Shown: piece after piece, positions 36,801 to 44,900 of the stretch
How positions within the stretch are numbered: position 1 is the stretch's first letter
How the letters are laid out: every line of letters begins with the position of its first letter
NCBI RefSeq assembly: GCF_021147775.1
Contig: NZ_JAGTPK010000015.1
Span: forward strand, 95,023-159,022
Length of the DNA stretch: 64,000 nt
Direction of reading: 5' to 3'
DNA from: Pseudomonas californiensis
GTDB lineage: Bacteria > Pseudomonadota > Gammaproteobacteria > Pseudomonadales > Pseudomonadaceae
Notes under the pieces: generated by a model
The model's input: the letters and a program-made list of their open reading frames with translations, nothing else
What the model was told of the DNA's origin: nothing
Database searches by the model: none
Program-made: the position numbers and the translations under genes

Positions 36801-36974
36801 ATCTCTACGGGCGCAGGTTCGGGCAGTCAGCACTCGATCGGTACCGGCGTGATCGGCGGTATGATCACCGCTGTTATCCTCGCGATCTTCTGGGTACCTT
36901 TGTTCTTCGTCTCGGTCTCGGCGCTCTTCAAGGGCAAGCAGAAACCTATTAAACATGATGAGGCTGGCCAATGA
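33840..36974 (+). CDS. mexB: RND efflux pump, inner-membrane transporter MexB
   Basis: A 1044-residue proton-driven trimeric drug exporter. The N-terminus MSKFFIDRPIFAWVIAL is the HAE1-family opening. TM4 contains GLLVDDAIVVVENVERVM with the Asp-Asp pair used for proton relay, and TM10 has GLAAKNAILIVEFAKEL with the Lys. The hydrophobic tail (AIFWVPLFFVSVSALFKG) ends as in MexB. Length and layout agree with MexB/TtgB. In plant-associated Pseudomonas this pump expels plant antimicrobials and antibiotics (family knowledge). Coding starts 3 bases after mexA and overlaps oprM by 4. Confidence 0.96.
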   Translation: MSKFFIDRPIFAWVIALVIMLVGALSISSLPINQYPSIAPPAIGIQVTYPGASAQTVQDTVVQVIEQQLNGIDNLRYVSSESNSDGSMTITATFNQGTNPDTAQVQVQNKLNLATPLLPQEVQQQGIRVTKAVKNFLMVIGLVSEDGSMGKEDLANYIVSNMQDPISRTSGVGDFQVFGSQYAMRIWLDPAKLNNFQLTPVDVRNAITAQNVQVSSGQLGGLPSISGQQLNATIIGKTRLQTAEQFGNIFLKVNTDGSQVRLKDVATVGLGAENYSTDSQFDGKPASGLAIKLATGANALDTAKAIRATVASLEPFFPPGMKVVFPYDTTPVVSESISGVVHTLGEAIVLVFLVMYLFLQNFRATVITTLTVPVVLLGTFGILAAFGFTINTLTMFGMVLAIGLLVDDAIVVVENVERVMEEEKLSPRDATIKSMVQIQGALVGIALVLSAVLLPMAFFGGSTGVIYKQFSITIVSAMALSVVVALIFTPALCATMLKPIDPKTHGKPKRGFFGWFNRTFDRSVQSYERGVGNMLKHKWPAYLGYILICAGMVWMFMRIPAAFLPEEDQGVIFAQIQTPAGSSTARTQEVIDNMRNYLLTEEKDAVKSVFSVNGFNFAGRGQSSAIAFVMLKPWEERNAHNSVFELAKRAQAHFFSFRDAMVFAVVPPSVLELGNATGFDVYLQDQGGVGHTKLMEARNQFLGMAAQSKILAGVRPNGLNDEPQYQLIIDDERASAQGITLSDINNTLSIALGGSYVNDFIDRGRVKKVYIQGDAGARMTPEDLKKWYVRNSSGEMVPFSAFASGKWVFGSPKLSRYNGVGAEEILGTPAPGYSTGDAMAEVEALAKKLPQGVGISWTGLSYEERLSGSQAPALYALSLLVVFLCLAALYESWSIPIAVVLVVPLGVIGALMATSLRGLSNDVFFQVGLLVTVGLAAKNAILIVEFAKELHEQGKSLADAAIEACRMRLRPIVMTSMAFILGVVPLAISTGAGSGSQHSIGTGVIGGMITAVILAIFWVPLFFVSVSALFKGKQKPIKHDEAGQ

Positions 36975-38431
36975 GCAAGTCACTGATCTCTCTGGCAGTC
37001 GCCGCGTTCGTGCTCGGCGGTTGCTCTTTGATCCCCGAGTACAAGCAACCGGAGGCTCCGATTGCCGCTCAATACCCGCAAGGCCCGGCGTACGCGCCGG
37101 CCGAAGCGGCCAAAATGGCAGCAGCCGAGCAAGGCTGGCGCGAATTCTTTCGTGACCCGGCGCTGCAGCGTCTGATCCAGACCGCGCTGGTCAACAACCG
37201 CGACCTTCGGGTCGCTGCGTTGAACATTGACGCTTACCGTGCGCAGTACCGCATCCAGCGCGCAGACCTGCTGCCTGCTGTTTCGGCAAACGGCAGCGGC
37301 AGCCGTCAGCGTGTACCTGGCGACCAGACCCAGACAGGTCAGTCGGCCATCACCAGCAGCTATTCAGCGACATTGGGCGTCAGCGCCTATGAGCTGGATC
37401 TGTTCGGTCGTGTACGCAGCCTCAGCGAACAGGCGCTGGAGACTTACTTCTCCAGCGAGGAAGCACGTCGCAGCACGCAGATCAGCCTGGTCGCCAACGT
37501 GGCCAACGCCTATCTGACCTGGCAGGCCGACAAGGAACTGCTCAAGCTGACGCAAGACACGCTCAAGACTTACGAAGAGAGCTTCCGCCTGACATCGCGC
37601 AGTAATGAAGTCGGTGTTTCTTCGGCACTGGACCTGAGTCAGTCGCGTACCGCCGTCGAAAGCGCGCGCGCCCGTCTGGCGCAATACCAGCGTCTGGTCG
37701 CACAGGATCAGAACGGTCTGGTGTTGTTGCTGGGCACAGGCTTGCCTGACAACCTGCCAGCCAGCCAGCTTCTTGCTTCCGACATGCTGACCGAGATGCC
37801 GGCAGGTCTGCCGTCCGACTTGCTGCAACGTCGTCCGGACATCCTGCAAGCCGAGCATACGCTCAAGGCCGCCAACGCCAACATCGGGGCAGCACGTGCA
37901 GCATTCTTCCCAAGCATCAGTCTGACGGCGAGTGCGGGCACCGGCAGCAGCGAGTTGTCAGGCCTGTTCAAGGGCGGATCGAGGACCTGGCTGTTCCAGC
38001 CAAGCATCAATATCCCGATCTTTAACGCAGGCAGCCTGCGCGCCAGTCTGGATTACTCCAAGATCCAGAAAGAAATCAGCGTCGCCAACTACGAGAAAGC
38101 GATTCAGACCGCTTTCCAGGAAGTGTCCGACGGGCTGGCCTCACGCAAGACCTACGACGAGCAGCTCCAGGCGCAACGTGACTTCGTCACCGCCAACCAG
38201 GACTACTACCGTCTGGCCGAGCGTCGTTACCGCATCGGGATCGACAGCAACCTGACCTTCCTCGATGCACAACGCTCGCTGTTCAGCGCACAGCAAACGC
38301 TGATCACTGATCGACTGGCCCAGCTCAACAGCGAGGTCAATCTCTACAAGGCCCTCGGCGGCGGCTGGTACGAGACAACAGGCCAGACCGAAACCATCTC
38401 CAAAGAGAAGCCTTCGGTTCAGCTGTTCTGA
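36971..38431 (+). CDS. oprM: Outer-membrane efflux channel OprM
   Basis: A 486-residue TolC-family outer-membrane factor. The lipoprotein signal ends VLGGC (Cys about 18), as in OprM. Two repeated OEP domains follow: the first from LQRLIQTALVNNRDLRVAALNI, the second from DLLQRRPDILQAEHTLKAANANIGAARAAFFP, the latter a strong signature. The start ATG overlaps the mexB stop (ATGA), so it is translationally coupled as the third operon gene. A symmetric terminator follows 14 bases on. Confidence 0.95.
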   Translation: MSKSLISLAVAAFVLGGCSLIPEYKQPEAPIAAQYPQGPAYAPAEAAKMAAAEQGWREFFRDPALQRLIQTALVNNRDLRVAALNIDAYRAQYRIQRADLLPAVSANGSGSRQRVPGDQTQTGQSAITSSYSATLGVSAYELDLFGRVRSLSEQALETYFSSEEARRSTQISLVANVANAYLTWQADKELLKLTQDTLKTYEESFRLTSRSNEVGVSSALDLSQSRTAVESARARLAQYQRLVAQDQNGLVLLLGTGLPDNLPASQLLASDMLTEMPAGLPSDLLQRRPDILQAEHTLKAANANIGAARAAFFPSISLTASAGTGSSELSGLFKGGSRTWLFQPSINIPIFNAGSLRASLDYSKIQKEISVANYEKAIQTAFQEVSDGLASRKTYDEQLQAQRDFVTANQDYYRLAERRYRIGIDSNLTFLDAQRSLFSAQQTLITDRLAQLNSEVNLYKALGGGWYETTGQTETISKEKPSVQLF

Positions 38432-38444
38432 TCGCAGCGCTCAT

Positions 38445-38474
38445 AAAAAACCCACCTTACGGTGGGTTTTTTTT
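38445..38474. terminator. Bidirectional terminator between oprM and pcaT
   Basis: CCCACC (38451-38456) pairs with GGTGGG (38461-38466) around TTAC, with six A before and eight T after. The A- and T-tracts let it end both the oprM transcript and the convergent pca transcript. Confidence 0.92.
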
Positions 38475-38491
38475 GCCCTGCAAATGAGCGA

Positions 38492-39788
38492 TCAGTGGTC
38501 GTGATACAAGTAGGCCGGTTGCTTCGGCAGCCGCAGGCTGAACAGGAAAGCCACCGCCATCATGGCCGTCACATACCAGTAGAAGCTGTTTTCCATTCCA
38601 GCACTCTTGAGCTTCAGTGCCACGAACTCGGCCGAACCGCCGAACACTGCGTTGGCCACCGCATAGGCCAGCCCCACACCGAGCGCGCGAACCTGAGGCG
38701 GAAACATCTCGGCCTTCACCAGCCCGCTGATCGAGGTGTAAAAGCTGACGATGGCCAGCGCCAGGGTGATCAGCACAAATGCCATGAACGGATTGGTGGT
38801 GGTTTTCAGCGTCATCAGAATAGGCACGGTGCAAAGAGTACCCAGCGCACCGAACCACAGCATGGAGTTACGCCGACCAATGCGGTCCGCGAGCATGCCG
38901 AAGAAAGGCTGCATGCACATGTACAGAAACAGCGCACCGGTCATGATGTAACTGGCCGTCTTGGCCTCCATACCGCCGGTATTGACCAAATACTTCTGCA
39001 TGTACGTGGTGAATGTATAGAAAATCAGCGAGCCGCCAGCGGTATAACCCAGCACAGTGATGAAAGCAGCCTTGTGATGCTTGAACAGCGCCGCAATGCT
39101 GCCCGCATCCTTGTCCTGACGGCTTTCGGCGGTGGTGGTTTCATTGAGCGTGCGACGCAGCAGCAAGGCGATCACTGCTGCAGCGGCACCGATCACGAAC
39201 GGGATACGCCAGCCGTAGGCACGCAGCTCTTCGGTGGTCAGAAACTGCTGCAGGATGACAACCGTCAGGACCGCCAGCAACTGGCCGCCGATCAGCGTCA
39301 CATACTGAAAAGAAGCGTAGAAGCCGCGCTGTCCACGCAGCGCCACTTCGCTCATGTAGGTTGCGGTCGTACCGTACTCGCCGCCTACCGACAGGCCTTG
39401 CAGAAGGCGCGCCATCAACAGCAGTGCCGGAGCCCAGGCGCCAATCGAGGCGTAGGTCGGCAGGCAAGCGATGATCAGCGAGCCGGCACACATCATGGTG
39501 ACCGAAATCAGCATCGAGTTCTTGCGACCATGCTTGTCCGCTACCCGACCGAACAACCAACCGCCAATAGGACGCATCAGGAAGCCGGCGGCAAATACGC
39601 CTGCCGTATTGAGCAGTTGCACCGTTGGATCATCGGAAGGAAAAAAGGCAGGCGCGAAGTAGATCGCACAGAAGGCATAAATATAAAAGTCGAACCATTC
39701 GACAAGATGCACCGACGATCGCGAAGATTCTTTTGCTGCGCTCCTCGCCGGTGTAATGCGGTGCTTTGGATGTGGATGTGGTTGTCAT
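38492..39788 (-). pseudogene. pcaT: pcaT-like MHS transporter, frameshifted near its N-terminus
   Basis: The start ATG at 39788 (AGGGA upstream) gives MTTTSTSKAPHYTGEERSKR and on to IFAIVGAS, then runs into a stop within 39 codons. The rest of the protein is open in another frame from GTG 39712 (HLVEWFDFYIYAFCAIYFAP...) to 38492 and is otherwise an intact 400-residue MHS permease. Relatives such as E. coli KgtP read GASSGNLVEWFDF here; the window has GCATCTTGTCGAATGG, as if 11 bases were lost between two CTT triplets. Translation from the GTG would lack about 30 N-terminal residues and has no ribosome site. It sits 140 bases downstream of pcaF, so it is the transporter of the beta-ketoadipate block. 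A sequencing error is possible but an 11-base loss makes it less likely. Confidence 0.85.
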
Positions 39789-39928
39789 TATTTTTCCCTG
39801 ACATGAATCGTAAGAAACAATCTGTAACACCGTAGCTCGCCCAGCACAACAACCCGGACCACCGATCTGCCTTTTCGTGAAGGCAAACAGTGACCCGGGT
39901 CGCTGAACGGTTGGCTACGCCAGAACGA

Positions 39929-41131
39929 TTATCGCTCGATGGCCAGAGCGAGGCCCTGCCCTACGCCGACGCACATGGTTGCCAGTCCTTTGCGGCCGCC
40001 GGTTTTTTCCAGATGATGCAAGGCGGTCAGCACCAGGCGTGCGCCGCTCATGCCCAGCGGGTGCCCCAGCGCGATCGCGCCGCCATTGGGGTTGACCTGC
40101 GGTGCGTCGTCCGCCAGTCCAAGCTCGCGCAGTACGGCAATGCCCTGACTGGCAAATGCTTCATTCAGCTCGATGACATCAAAGTCGGACACCGCCATGC
40201 CCAGACGCTCGACCAGTTTGCGCACCGCAGGCACAGGACCGATGCCCATGACCCGAGGTGCAACTGCGGCGCTGGCCATACCGAGCACACGGGCGCGCGG
40301 TGTCAGGCCGTGCTTTTTTACGGCCTCGGCCGAGGCGAGAATCAACGCGGCGGCACCATCGTTAACGCCAGAGGCATTGCCTGCCGTCACTGTCTGGTCC
40401 GGGCCATTGACCGGCTTGAGCTTGCTCAGGGTTTCCAGGCTGGTATCGCCACGCGGATGCTCGTCCTTGTCGACGATGGTTTCGCCTTTCTTGTGCGCGA
40501 CACGCACGGGCACGATCTCTTCCTCGAAAAAGCCCGCAGCCTGTGCAACGGCAGTGCGTTGCTGGCTGCGCAGGGCGAAAGCGTCCTGATCGGCTCGAGA
40601 AATCTTGAAGTCTGCGGCGACGTTATCACCGGTTTCCGGCATGGAATCCACACCGTACAGGGCCTTCATAGCCGGGTTGACGAAGCGCCAGCCGATGGTG
40701 GTGTCTTCGAGCTTCATGTTGCGCGAAAACGCGGCGTCAGCCTTGCCCATCACAAACGGCGCACGCGACATGGATTCGACCCCACCGGCAATCGCCAGCT
40801 CCATTTCACCCGACGCAATGGCACGAAACGCTGTACCGATGGCGTCCATTCCGGAGGCGCACAAACGATTGAGAGTCACGCCCGGCACACTTTTCGGCAA
40901 GCCGGCCAGCAGCGCAGCCATGCGCGCCACGTTGCGGTTGTCCTCGCCCGCCTGATTGGCGCAACCGAGGAACACCTCGTCGACCTCCTCCCAGTTGACC
41001 GACGGGTTGCGCTCCATGAGCGCCTTGATTGGTATAGCGGCCAGATCATCGGCACGTACCGAGGACAGGCCGCCGCCAAAACGGCCGATCGGCGTGCGAA
41101 TCGCGTCGCAGATAAAGACATCACGCATCAT
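39929..41131 (-). CDS. pcaF: Beta-ketoadipyl-CoA thiolase
   Basis: A 400-residue thiolase that splits beta-ketoadipyl-CoA into succinyl-CoA and acetyl-CoA, the last step of the beta-ketoadipate pathway. MRDVFICDAIRTPIGRFGGGLSS opens the protein, the nucleophile Cys lies in LNRLCASGMDAIG (about residue 90), and the catalytic His and second Cys are in GGAIALGHPLGMSGARL and TMCVGVGQGLAL. The RTPIGRFGG and GVDSMPETGDNVA segments match PcaF rather than acetoacetyl-CoA thiolase. The start overlaps the pcaJ stop by four bases, so it is translationally coupled. Confidence 0.93.
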   Translation of the reverse strand: MMRDVFICDAIRTPIGRFGGGLSSVRADDLAAIPIKALMERNPSVNWEEVDEVFLGCANQAGEDNRNVARMAALLAGLPKSVPGVTLNRLCASGMDAIGTAFRAIASGEMELAIAGGVESMSRAPFVMGKADAAFSRNMKLEDTTIGWRFVNPAMKALYGVDSMPETGDNVAADFKISRADQDAFALRSQQRTAVAQAAGFFEEEIVPVRVAHKKGETIVDKDEHPRGDTSLETLSKLKPVNGPDQTVTAGNASGVNDGAAALILASAEAVKKHGLTPRARVLGMASAAVAPRVMGIGPVPAVRKLVERLGMAVSDFDVIELNEAFASQGIAVLRELGLADDAPQVNPNGGAIALGHPLGMSGARLVLTALHHLEKTGGRKGLATMCVGVGQGLALAIER

Positions 41132-41907
41132 GCTTCTCCTGCAACCTGGCCGTGGGCGGCTGCGGTCCGGGCTTCCAGATCACGCAGCGCAGTGAGTTCG
41201 ACGTCGGTAGGTTCTTCGGAAAAGACCACATTGTCGGCAAAACGAATGTCCCAGCCCGTGGCGGCAACGACCTGCTCACGCGTCACGCCGGGGTGCAGCG
41301 TGGTCACCACGAACTCGTGGGTGCCCGCCTCCGGCTCCATGATGCACAGGTCGGTGATGATCCCCACGGGGCCAGCACCGGGCAGACCCAGGCGTTTGCG
41401 TGAATCACCGCCCTCACCATGGCCTACCGAAGTAATGAAATCGAGCTTGTTGACGAACGAGCGTGCCGACTGCTTGAGGATGATCAGTACCGACTTGGCA
41501 GACCCGGCGATCTCCGGCGCACCGCCAGCACCCGGCAGCCGCACTTTCGGGTTGTGGTAATCGCCTACGACGGTGGTATTGATGTTGCCGAAGCGGTCGA
41601 CTTGCGCCGCGCCGAGGAAGCCCACATCGACCCGACCGCCCTGCAACCAGTAGCGGAAAATCTCGCTGGTGGAGACCACGGTATCAGCGGTTTCGGCCAA
41701 CTCACCATCACCGATAGAGAGCGGCAGTACAGTCGGCTTGGCACCGATCGGGCCAGATTCGTAGATCAGCACGACGTCAGGCGACGACGTGAGACGCGCC
41801 AGATTCGCCGCCTTGGAAGGCAGACCGATACCGACAAAGCAGACCGAACCGTTGCGCAGGCGGCGAGCGGCGGCCACCGTCATCATTTCACTGGTGGTGT
41901 ACGACAT
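41128..41907 (-). CDS. pcaJ: 3-oxoadipate CoA-transferase, subunit B
   Basis: A 259-residue beta subunit of the enzyme that moves CoA from succinyl-CoA to beta-ketoadipate. SYTTSEMMTVAAARRLRNGSVCFVGIGLP and VLIYESGPIGAKP (with the family Glu) mark subunit B of the class I CoA-transferases; GAAQVDRFGNINTTVVGDY is also conserved. Its start overlaps the pcaI stop (TAATG), its end overlaps the pcaF start. This spacing implies one transcript pcaI-pcaJ-pcaF. Confidence 0.92.
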   Translation of the reverse strand: MSYTTSEMMTVAAARRLRNGSVCFVGIGLPSKAANLARLTSSPDVVLIYESGPIGAKPTVLPLSIGDGELAETADTVVSTSEIFRYWLQGGRVDVGFLGAAQVDRFGNINTTVVGDYHNPKVRLPGAGGAPEIAGSAKSVLIILKQSARSFVNKLDFITSVGHGEGGDSRKRLGLPGAGPVGIITDLCIMEPEAGTHEFVVTTLHPGVTREQVVAATGWDIRFADNVVFSEEPTDVELTALRDLEARTAAAHGQVAGEA

Positions 41908-42764
41908 TATTTTGCCTCCGATGCGCGAGCCAGCTTGCTCTGGAATTCACTGAAATCCGCAGTGCCGTGGATGTATTCATCAATCCACGCCTTGAAGGTT
42001 TCACGGTCTCGGGCAATCGGGTCCCAGGCCTGATAGAACGGGTTATCCCGTTCGTAGTAACCGTGAGCGTACGACGGGTGAGCACCACCAGGCACCAGGC
42101 AAACGGCACTCAATGCCCAAGTGGGCAGCACGCAGGAGTTCATGGGTGCCTTTAGGTCATCGACAATCTCTTCGACCGTGACGATGCAACGCTTGGCAGC
42201 CAGAGCAGCTTCTTTCTGCGCCCCGAGAATGCCCCAGAGCAGCACGTTACCCTTGCGGTCGGCCTTCTGTGCGTGAATAACGGTTACGTCAGGACGCACC
42301 GAAGGCACAGCAGCCAGCACTTCGCCCGTGAACGGGCAGGTTACGGTCTTGATCAACGGGTTGACCTTGGGTAAGTCAGAGCCCGCATAAGCGCGCAGCA
42401 CCGCGAATGGCAGGCCAGATGCACCGGCTACGTAGGCGTTCGCCAGGTCGGCATGGCTGTGTTCTTCGATTTCCATCGGCCGCGGCCATTGCTTTTCGAC
42501 GGCATCACGCAGACGGTGTAGCGAGCCAACGCCCGGATTACCACCCCACGAGAAAATCAGACGCTTCGCACAGCCAGCACCGATCAGTTGGTCGTAGATC
42601 AAGTCTGGGGTCATGCGTACCAGCGTCAGGTCTTTCTTGCCCTGACGAATGATTTCATGACCCGCCGCCGTGGGAATAAGGTGCGTAAAGCCTTCCAGTG
42701 CAACGGTGTCGCCATCGTTGACCAGTTGCTTCACTGCATCGCGTAGAGAAAGAATTTCTGCCAT
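41907..42764 (-). CDS. pcaI: 3-oxoadipate CoA-transferase, subunit A
   Basis: A 285-residue alpha subunit. MAEILSLRDAVKQLVNDGDTVALEGFTHLIPTAAGHEI is the PcaI N-terminus; FSWGGNPGVGSLHRL and KADRKGNVLLWGILGAQKEAALAAK are further family segments. The ATG at 42764 has GGAG 7 bases upstream; the in-frame starts at 42785 and 42788 would add eight residues and are less well placed. First gene of the catabolic operon; PcaR-type boxes lie about 100 bases upstream. Confidence 0.92.
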   Translation of the reverse strand: MAEILSLRDAVKQLVNDGDTVALEGFTHLIPTAAGHEIIRQGKKDLTLVRMTPDLIYDQLIGAGCAKRLIFSWGGNPGVGSLHRLRDAVEKQWPRPMEIEEHSHADLANAYVAGASGLPFAVLRAYAGSDLPKVNPLIKTVTCPFTGEVLAAVPSVRPDVTVIHAQKADRKGNVLLWGILGAQKEAALAAKRCIVTVEEIVDDLKAPMNSCVLPTWALSAVCLVPGGAHPSYAHGYYERDNPFYQAWDPIARDRETFKAWIDEYIHGTADFSEFQSKLARASEAK

Positions 42765-42860
42765 GAGGTGCTCCGAACCCAACATCACGTTTCATTGATC
42801 AGCGCGAAACTCTGCGCCGGAATGAAAATGAGGTTATGCCTGAGCACTGCGGCAAACAAT

Positions 42861-42892
42861 CCGATAATCGATTAACTGTTCGTTAATCGAAC
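42861..42892 (-). promoter_or_regulatory. PcaR-type boxes upstream of pcaI
   Basis: On the minus strand GTTCGATTAACGAAC, a near-perfect palindrome, is followed by GTTAATCGATTATCGG. These resemble the GTTCGATAATCGCAC-type PcaR sites of P. putida as I remember them, and lie about 100 bases before the pcaI start. PcaR activates the pca genes with beta-ketoadipate as inducer (family knowledge). Confidence 0.65.
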
Positions 42893-42934
42893 AAATTCAC
42901 TTACCGTATCGAGTGGTGTGAGCCTGGTAAAAAG

Positions 42935-43777
42935 TCAGGTAAACAACTGCGTACTCAGGTCGCGGCTGGCATCGAGCATGATCGGTAAAAAACGCTGCTC
43001 CAGTTCGCTGCGAGCCACGCGCCCGGCGCTGGTGCTGACATTGAGCGCAGCAAGTACCTGACCCGATGCGTCATAGACCGGCACAGCGATGGAACGAAGA
43101 CCCTGTTCCAACTCCTGATCGACAATACACCAGCCTTGCTGACGAATCTGCTGCAGGCACTCGAGTAACGCCTCAGGCGTGCGAATGGTACGACTGGTCT
43201 TGGGCTGAAGGTCGACATGGTCAAGGTACTCCTGTAACGACACGTCATCCAGCGCTGCCAGCAATATGCGCCCCATCGACGTGCAATAAGCAGGTAAACG
43301 GCCACCCACTGACAGGTCCACGGAAATGAGCCGCTGTGTCGTAGCTGAACGAGCGATGTACAGAATGTCATCGCCTTCAAGCGTCGCCATGTTGCACGCC
43401 TCATGCAGCTGGTCGCTCATTCGGTCCAGATAAGGCTGCGACGAAATTGCCAAAGGTGTCGAAGACAGGTAGGCGTGCCCCAGGGTAAGAACCTTGGGCA
43501 ACAGCGAATAGGTGCGGCCATCGGTGGTGGCGTAGCCCAGCTTGATCAGAGTGTGCAGGCAGCGGCGTACCGCGGCGCGAGGTATCTCGGTTCGGTGGCT
43601 GATCTGCGCGATGGTCAGATGACGCTTGCGCTCCTGAAACGCATGAACCACGGCCAGTCCACGCGCCAGCGAGGTCATGAAATCAGGATCGCCGGTCAGT
43701 GCCTGAATGCGTTTGGCAGGCGATGCCACAATAGGTGGAGCCAGCGACGCAAAAGAATTACGCAATTCATCGTTCAT
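42935..43777 (-). CDS. pcaR: IclR-family regulator of the pca genes
   Basis: A 280-residue IclR-type regulator. The winged helix is at about residues 30-90 (DFMTSLARGLAVVHAFQERKRHLTIAQISHRTEIPRAAVRRCL) and the effector domain follows (YLDRMSDQLHEACNMATLEGDDILYIARSA, then GRILLAAL). The opening NDELRNSFASLAPPIVASPAKRIQALTGDPDFM matches PcaR of Pseudomonas. Start ATG at 43777; a longer reading from 43843 is rejected since it lies within the control region. It is transcribed in the same direction as pcaI with 170 bases between them. Confidence 0.92.
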   Translation of the reverse strand: MNDELRNSFASLAPPIVASPAKRIQALTGDPDFMTSLARGLAVVHAFQERKRHLTIAQISHRTEIPRAAVRRCLHTLIKLGYATTDGRTYSLLPKVLTLGHAYLSSTPLAISSQPYLDRMSDQLHEACNMATLEGDDILYIARSATTQRLISVDLSVGGRLPAYCTSMGRILLAALDDVSLQEYLDHVDLQPKTSRTIRTPEALLECLQQIRQQGWCIVDQELEQGLRSIAVPVYDASGQVLAALNVSTSAGRVARSELEQRFLPIMLDASRDLSTQLFT

Positions 43778-43860
43778 TACCGCACCCTCAGTAACACCCT
43801 TCCAGGCCCTGTGTGCCGCTGGTTTCAGACCGATGCAACGCATCCGCCAACCTCGGCTTG

Positions 43861-43896
43861 CGCGATTATCGAACCAATGGCCGATAATCGCAATTG
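43861..43896. promoter_or_regulatory. Paired PcaR-type boxes upstream of pcaR
   Basis: CGCGATTATCGAAC (43861-43874) and CCGATAATCGCAA (43881-43893) are inverted copies of the GATAATCG core with about 6 bases between. Their location before pcaR suggests autoregulation. The right box overlaps the TTGACC element of a possible plus-strand promoter. Confidence 0.7.
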
Positions 43897-43926
43897 ACCC
43901 GCCATAAATATACTTATACCTTTACC

Positions 43927-44019
43927 ACTGCCATGAAGTGACTTCTTGGAAATTACTGGTCAGGTACCCACTGAGAAGTCCAAAGGCAGCGGCCTTGCCC
44001 ACGAAGCGAGGCCGTTTTT
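43927..44019 (+). ncRNA. Candidate small RNA upstream of pcaR
   Basis: A TTGACC (43893-43898) and TATACC (about 43914-43919; spacing 15, short of optimal) could form a promoter. The next 95 bases have no ORF but fold: GACTTCT near 43943 pairs with AGAAGTC near 43972, and a 9-bp terminator ends at 44019. No known family was recognised; only one GGA motif is present, so it is not an Rsm-type RNA. The start is a guess. Confidence 0.35.
43990..44019 (+). terminator. Rho-independent terminator with no upstream gene on the plus strand
   Basis: CGGCCTTGC (43990-43998) pairs with GCGAGGCCG (44006-44014), with one G-T wobble, around a seven-base loop, and is followed by five T. The nearest upstream plus-strand gene is kilobases away, so it must end an unannotated transcript. 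Confidence 0.7.
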
Positions 44020-44617
44020 ATTACAGCCCGTATCATATTCGAGCTTGATAAACAGGCCATCTGCGCAACACGTCACTCCCTCCTTCGCCCGACCTGCTTC
44101 TTTTTTGTGAAATTGTCAGGATCCGGCATGAGTATCAATTGCTTGCCTGGGTTTTCAGACACTCGCGGATGAAAGTTTCGTCATATATGTGGCCGACCGG
44201 TAATTCGGAATATTCTTACACCTGCCGGCTCGTTTCAAATGCAGTCGCCGTAGTTGACGGCATTGAACTTCTTGGAGATAGTGTCCGTCCATTGACTGGA
44301 CAGTGCTTTATTGTCAGCGCACTGCTCACGATTCGCGGTAGCATTTTTAATCGACGCATGAACACACTGTGTTCGACGCACCCGCTGCCCGCGAATGTCA
44401 ATGCAGACCGTTTTGCTTGTACCCATAATCGAATGTCGCTACGACAGTTGTTTACTGGTGCCCGTAGCCGCGAGCGGCGACACGCTGTTCAAACATCTTC
44501 CGGACTGCCTGGATTGCATGCTTCACGCATTGCGCTGTCCTGCACCCCACGGAAGTGAACAGCGTTGCAGTACCTCGCGTGATCACCAGACTTCAATCGA
44601 CTTGATAAGGTAATACA
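44020..44617. other. 598-base gene-poor stretch, possible decayed gene on the minus strand
   Basis: Lower GC than its surroundings. On the minus strand an ORF from 44426 to 44235 gives MGTSKTVCIDIRGQRV and on to FNAVNYGDCI, with a protein-like composition and four cysteines. After its stop, another minus frame down to about 44138 continues with EYSELPVGHIYDETF and RECLKTQASN before stopping. This could be one small gene broken by a shift, but there is no ribosome site and no family is recognised. Plus-strand ORFs here look like noise. Confidence 0.3.
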
Positions 44618-44815
44618 GTGACTAAAGATGAACTGCGCGCGGAACTTGAGCGCCAGGAGCAACGTTTCAAGGATGTCTACGGCGGGGAAATAACCACTTA
44701 CGCCGCACAACCGGAACCGGAGCGAAAGCCTTGGCGCAAGAGAGCAAGCATCCTGGATCAGGCTTTCAAACAGGAATTGCAGAAAATGGAACAGGACTTG
44801 AAAGAAGAGCCGTAA
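44618..44815 (+). CDS. Small hydrophilic protein, unknown function
   Basis: A 65-residue protein, GTG start at 44618 with AAGG 7 bases upstream. It is strongly helical and charged: MTKDELRAELERQEQRFKDVYGG at the front and QAFKQELQKMEQDLKEEP at the end, with a Pro-rich turn between. No cysteine or membrane segment. It resembles short conserved Pseudomonas proteins of unknown role, but I cannot name a family. A terminator follows 85 bases downstream. Confidence 0.65.
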   Translation: MTKDELRAELERQEQRFKDVYGGEITTYAAQPEPERKPWRKRASILDQAFKQELQKMEQDLKEEP

Positions 44816-44900
44816 CCATCAGGGTTTGAACGGTTCCAGCCCCCCTCAGGGTGTGTCTCGCCAACCAGAATCGATATGAAGCTACTCGTCCTTTCATCAG

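Noticed and set aside
38462..39835. A 457-codon plus-strand ORF opposite the broken transporter
   Set aside because: Antisense to the clear MHS transporter sequence; composition is rich in Gln, His and Arg without any motif.
39890..41560. A 556-codon plus-strand ORF opposite pcaF and pcaJ
   Set aside because: Antisense to two clear catabolic genes, no family-like sequence, no start signal.
43927..44019. Rsm/Csr-type regulatory RNA
   Set aside because: Only one GGA motif is present, while that family needs several exposed GGA motifs.
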